Origin: an uncultured bacterium
GTDB lineage: Bacteria > Patescibacteriota > Saccharimonadia > Saccharimonadales > CAIOMD01
Direction of reading: 5' to 3'
NCBI GenBank assembly: GCA_903880655.1
Contig: CAIRQE010000018.1
Location: 1 to 5,897 of the forward strand
DNA length: 5,897 nucleotides
The notes beneath the pieces are model-generated. The model was not told the DNA's origin, made no database searches, and saw nothing but the letters and a program-made list of their open reading frames with translations. Below are positions 4,092 through 5,897 of this stretch, one piece after another. Position 1 is the stretch's first letter. Each line of letters opens with the position of its first letter. Made by a program: the position numbers and the translations under genes.

Positions 4092-5889
4092 TTTTTTGTC
4101 TCTCAGCGTCGGTTAGACTATGTAGATACAAATAACCACCAACATTATCTGGCAACTTTAATCCGTCAGCGCTGGTGAGACCAAATAGATTCAAATCACC
4201 ACCAACGCTCTCAGGTAGGATTAAGCCCTCAGCGGTGGTGAGACCATCTAGATACAAATCACCACCAACGCTCTCAGGTAGGATTAAGCCCTCAGCGCTG
4301 GTGAGACCACCTAGCCACAATTTGCCACCAACATTCTCAGGCAACTGTAAGCCCTCAGCGGTGGTGAGGCCACTTAGATACAAACCACCACCAACGCTCT
4401 CAGGTATTATTAAGCCCTCAGCGCTGGTGAGTCTACTTAGATCCAAACTTCCACCAACGCTCTCAGGTAGGATTAAGCCCTCAGCGCTGGTGAGTCTACT
4501 TAGATCCAAACTTCCACCAACTTTCTCAGGTAGGATTAAGCCCTCAGCGCTGGTGAGACCATATAGATTCAAATCACCACCAACGTTCTCAGGTAGCTGT
4601 AAGCCCTCGGCACTGGTGATACCACGTAGATTCAAACCACCACCAACGCTCTCAGGCAACTTTAAGCCGTCAGCACTGGTAAGAAAAGATAAATTCAGAT
4701 TTCCAGTAATTTCAGGGTTAGTTTCAAATATAGAATTTAGATCAGAAATATGATCTCTAACAGAAATAATTTCGCTAATTCTCGAGTCTTCCCCAAAGCC
4801 AAATCCCTGTATGAACCCATCTATTTGATAGAGGAATCTCAAGTCTTCTGGACTTAATTCTTGACCTAACGTATGTCTCTCGTCAATGTCAGTTAGGTGC
4901 TTCATATCAGCAACTCTTTTCTCATACTTTGCTCTATCGGGAAATTCATCCATTTTTTCACTCACCACATCATAAATATATGGATCAAGTTCCTGTTTTG
5001 GCCTAATGCCTCTAACCTCGCGGATGCTATCACCTTCCATCCTAATTGCTACTCTAGGTATAGTTGGCTTGTTATTACCATCAAAGGAGTAATAGACATA
5101 GAAGTCACCACCGGCCAATTGGCTTCTTGCGGTCTCAGGATTAGCGGTACACCATTGAAGTGGGTGACCTTGAATGGATGCAACTAACTCATCGGGCTCA
5201 CTACCTCTTTCATATTTCTTCCATACCCCCCGTGTTTCTTTTAGTCCTTCGCTAGAATATTCTGGTTGCTCAATTAAAAACTGGGTGTAGAGTTTCGAGA
5301 AACTTTCACTTGAGAGTAATTGCTTGAACTGTTCATCGTCCATAAGAACACTTGGATTTTCAATTTCACCTCGTTCGCTCTTTGGCAGTCCATTTTGAGC
5401 CAGTTTATCCTGCATAACTCCAATAGTTAGTGCTAGGGCTCTTGGGTTAATTGTTGGAAATGGTGAAGTGGTTGTCTCATCACGTTTCGAGTATGATGCC
5501 GACTCTGTTTCACGACCAGACTCATCGACAGATGTTTTCTTCTCTAGTCTTCCCATCTTAGTAACTTCAGTAAAAGCCCAAGCCTTAGCCCAAGTTGGAT
5601 AGATTGCATCATCGCTCGTTAGATAATCTACCCATCTATCTAGCGATACTTCTTGGTCGGCTACTATCTGAGATATTTTCTCTCGCTTGTACTCATCAGT
5701 TATTGGTATATCTCCATGGCCTTGTTGCCTGGCTATTCTTTGCTCGAGTTCAAAAGTGGACTCTGGTACATTCTCAGGCTTAATAACGTATCGACTATGG
5801 TAGCTGTCTTTTATTCGCTCAATAACCTGAGGTTGGGCTTCAATTCTTGCCTCGCTAGCACCAGTTCCCATGTGGGTTCGCTCTAACAC
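4057..5889 (-). CDS. PcfJ-like module fused to a C-terminal 21-residue repeat domain
   Basis: At least 610 residues. The listed start is a GTG at 5889, an ATG lies at residue 7 (5871), and the frame remains open to the right edge, so the true N-terminus may be outside the window. Residues 1-230 are charged and mostly helical. Residues 243-315 hold PLQWCTANPETA (243-254), GGDFYVYYSFD (260-270), IPRVAIRMEGDSI (277-289) and REVRGI (290-295). I associate this pattern with PcfJ-like proteins and with uncharacterised repeat proteins of candidate-phyla bacteria; its biochemical role is unknown. A linker (316-402) leads to nine tandem repeats (403-591) of the type LTSAEGLILPESVGGDLYLDG, ending in a charged cap, DAERQKIREERPDLIIL. 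The repeats suggest a leucine-rich or beta-solenoid binding surface. No signal peptide or membrane segment is visible, so it is probably cytoplasmic. Its 3' end overlaps the convergent fragment 3669-4091 by 35 bases. Confidence 0.7.
   Translation of the reverse strand: MLERTHMGTGASEARIEAQPQVIERIKDSYHSRYVIKPENVPESTFELEQRIARQQGHGDIPITDEYKREKISQIVADQEVSLDRWVDYLTSDDAIYPTWAKAWAFTEVTKMGRLEKKTSVDESGRETESASYSKRDETTTSPFPTINPRALALTIGVMQDKLAQNGLPKSERGEIENPSVLMDDEQFKQLLSSESFSKLYTQFLIEQPEYSSEGLKETRGVWKKYERGSEPDELVASIQGHPLQWCTANPETARSQLAGGDFYVYYSFDGNNKPTIPRVAIRMEGDSIREVRGIRPKQELDPYIYDVVSEKMDEFPDRAKYEKRVADMKHLTDIDERHTLGQELSPEDLRFLYQIDGFIQGFGFGEDSRISEIISVRDHISDLNSIFETNPEITGNLNLSFLTSADGLKLPESVGGGLNLRGITSAEGLQLPENVGGDLNLYGLTSAEGLILPEKVGGSLDLSRLTSAEGLILPESVGGSLDLSRLTSAEGLIIPESVGGGLYLSGLTTAEGLQLPENVGGKLWLGGLTSAEGLILPESVGGDLYLDGLTTAEGLILPESVGGDLNLFGLTSADGLKLPDNVGGYLYLHSLTDAERQKIREERPDLIIL
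4117..4683 (-). repeat. Nine 63-base tandem repeats coding the 21-residue repeat domain
   Basis: Nine in-frame units of exactly 63 bases encode LT(S/T)A(E/D)GLxLPExVGGxLxLxx, followed by a diverged tenth start, LTDAER. The third and fourth units (4495-4557 and 4432-4494) differ at only two bases. The seventh and eighth (4243-4305 and 4180-4242) differ at four. Variation concentrates at the residues after VGG and around the L-x-L strand. Such arrays can gain or lose units by slippage or recombination. Confidence 0.9.
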
Positions 5890-5897
5890 CCTAAGCC

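Noticed and set aside
4117..4683. CRISPR-like regular spacing
   Set aside because: The units are contiguous 63-base coding repeats with no unique spacers, and they lie in frame in a long gene.
4175..4753. Long proline/serine-rich plus-strand frame of 192 codons opposite the repeat gene
   Set aside because: It is the antisense shadow of the 63-base repeats: a period divisible by three keeps the opposite frame open. The minus-strand frame carries the conserved PcfJ-like module and the repeat consensus.
4897..5886. Short plus-strand frames opposite the N-terminal part of the repeat protein
   Set aside because: They are antisense to the conserved module and lack protein-like composition or start signals.

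Overview
This AT-rich window uses the standard bacterial code (TAA/TAG stops, TGG for Trp). It reads like an accessory region of a small-genome bacterium. Candidatus Saccharibacteria or a related candidate phylum (Patescibacteria/CPR) is my best guess. The reasons are the PcfJ-like/leucine-rich-repeat protein, the small divergent P-loop kinases, a replication-relaxation-like remnant, and several genes with a -10 box only six bases before the start codon. No marker gene is present, so the assignment is inference.

Layout. Bases 1-141 (minus) are the N-terminal 47 codons of a Nudix hydrolase running off the left edge. Bases 193-360 (minus) hold an open frame that looks protein-like but has no ATG, GTG or TTG start. 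Two plus-strand genes for small P-loop kinase-like proteins follow (345-854 and 934-1413), each with its own -10 box. Three minus-strand genes come next. The first (1482-2231) is a nucleotidyltransferase-like protein whose catalytic motif appears lost. The second (2329-3630) is a single-pass membrane protein with a probable external beta-propeller. The third (4057-5889, frame open to the right edge) is a large protein with a PcfJ-like module and nine 21-residue leucine/glycine repeats. Between the last two, on the plus strand, lies a start-less fragment (3669-4091) resembling the C-terminus of a replication-relaxation protein. Its stop overlaps the end of the repeat gene by 35 bases.

The genes do not form an obvious pathway or a recognisable defence cassette. 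Nucleotide handling recurs (Nudix, two kinase-like proteins, a nucleotidyltransferase relative), but separate promoters and mixed orientations argue for a collection of independently acquired genes. At least two fragments and one likely inactive enzyme suggest gene turnover here. The most distinctive items are the repeat protein, the repeated -10/N6/ATG arrangement and the two start-less open frames.
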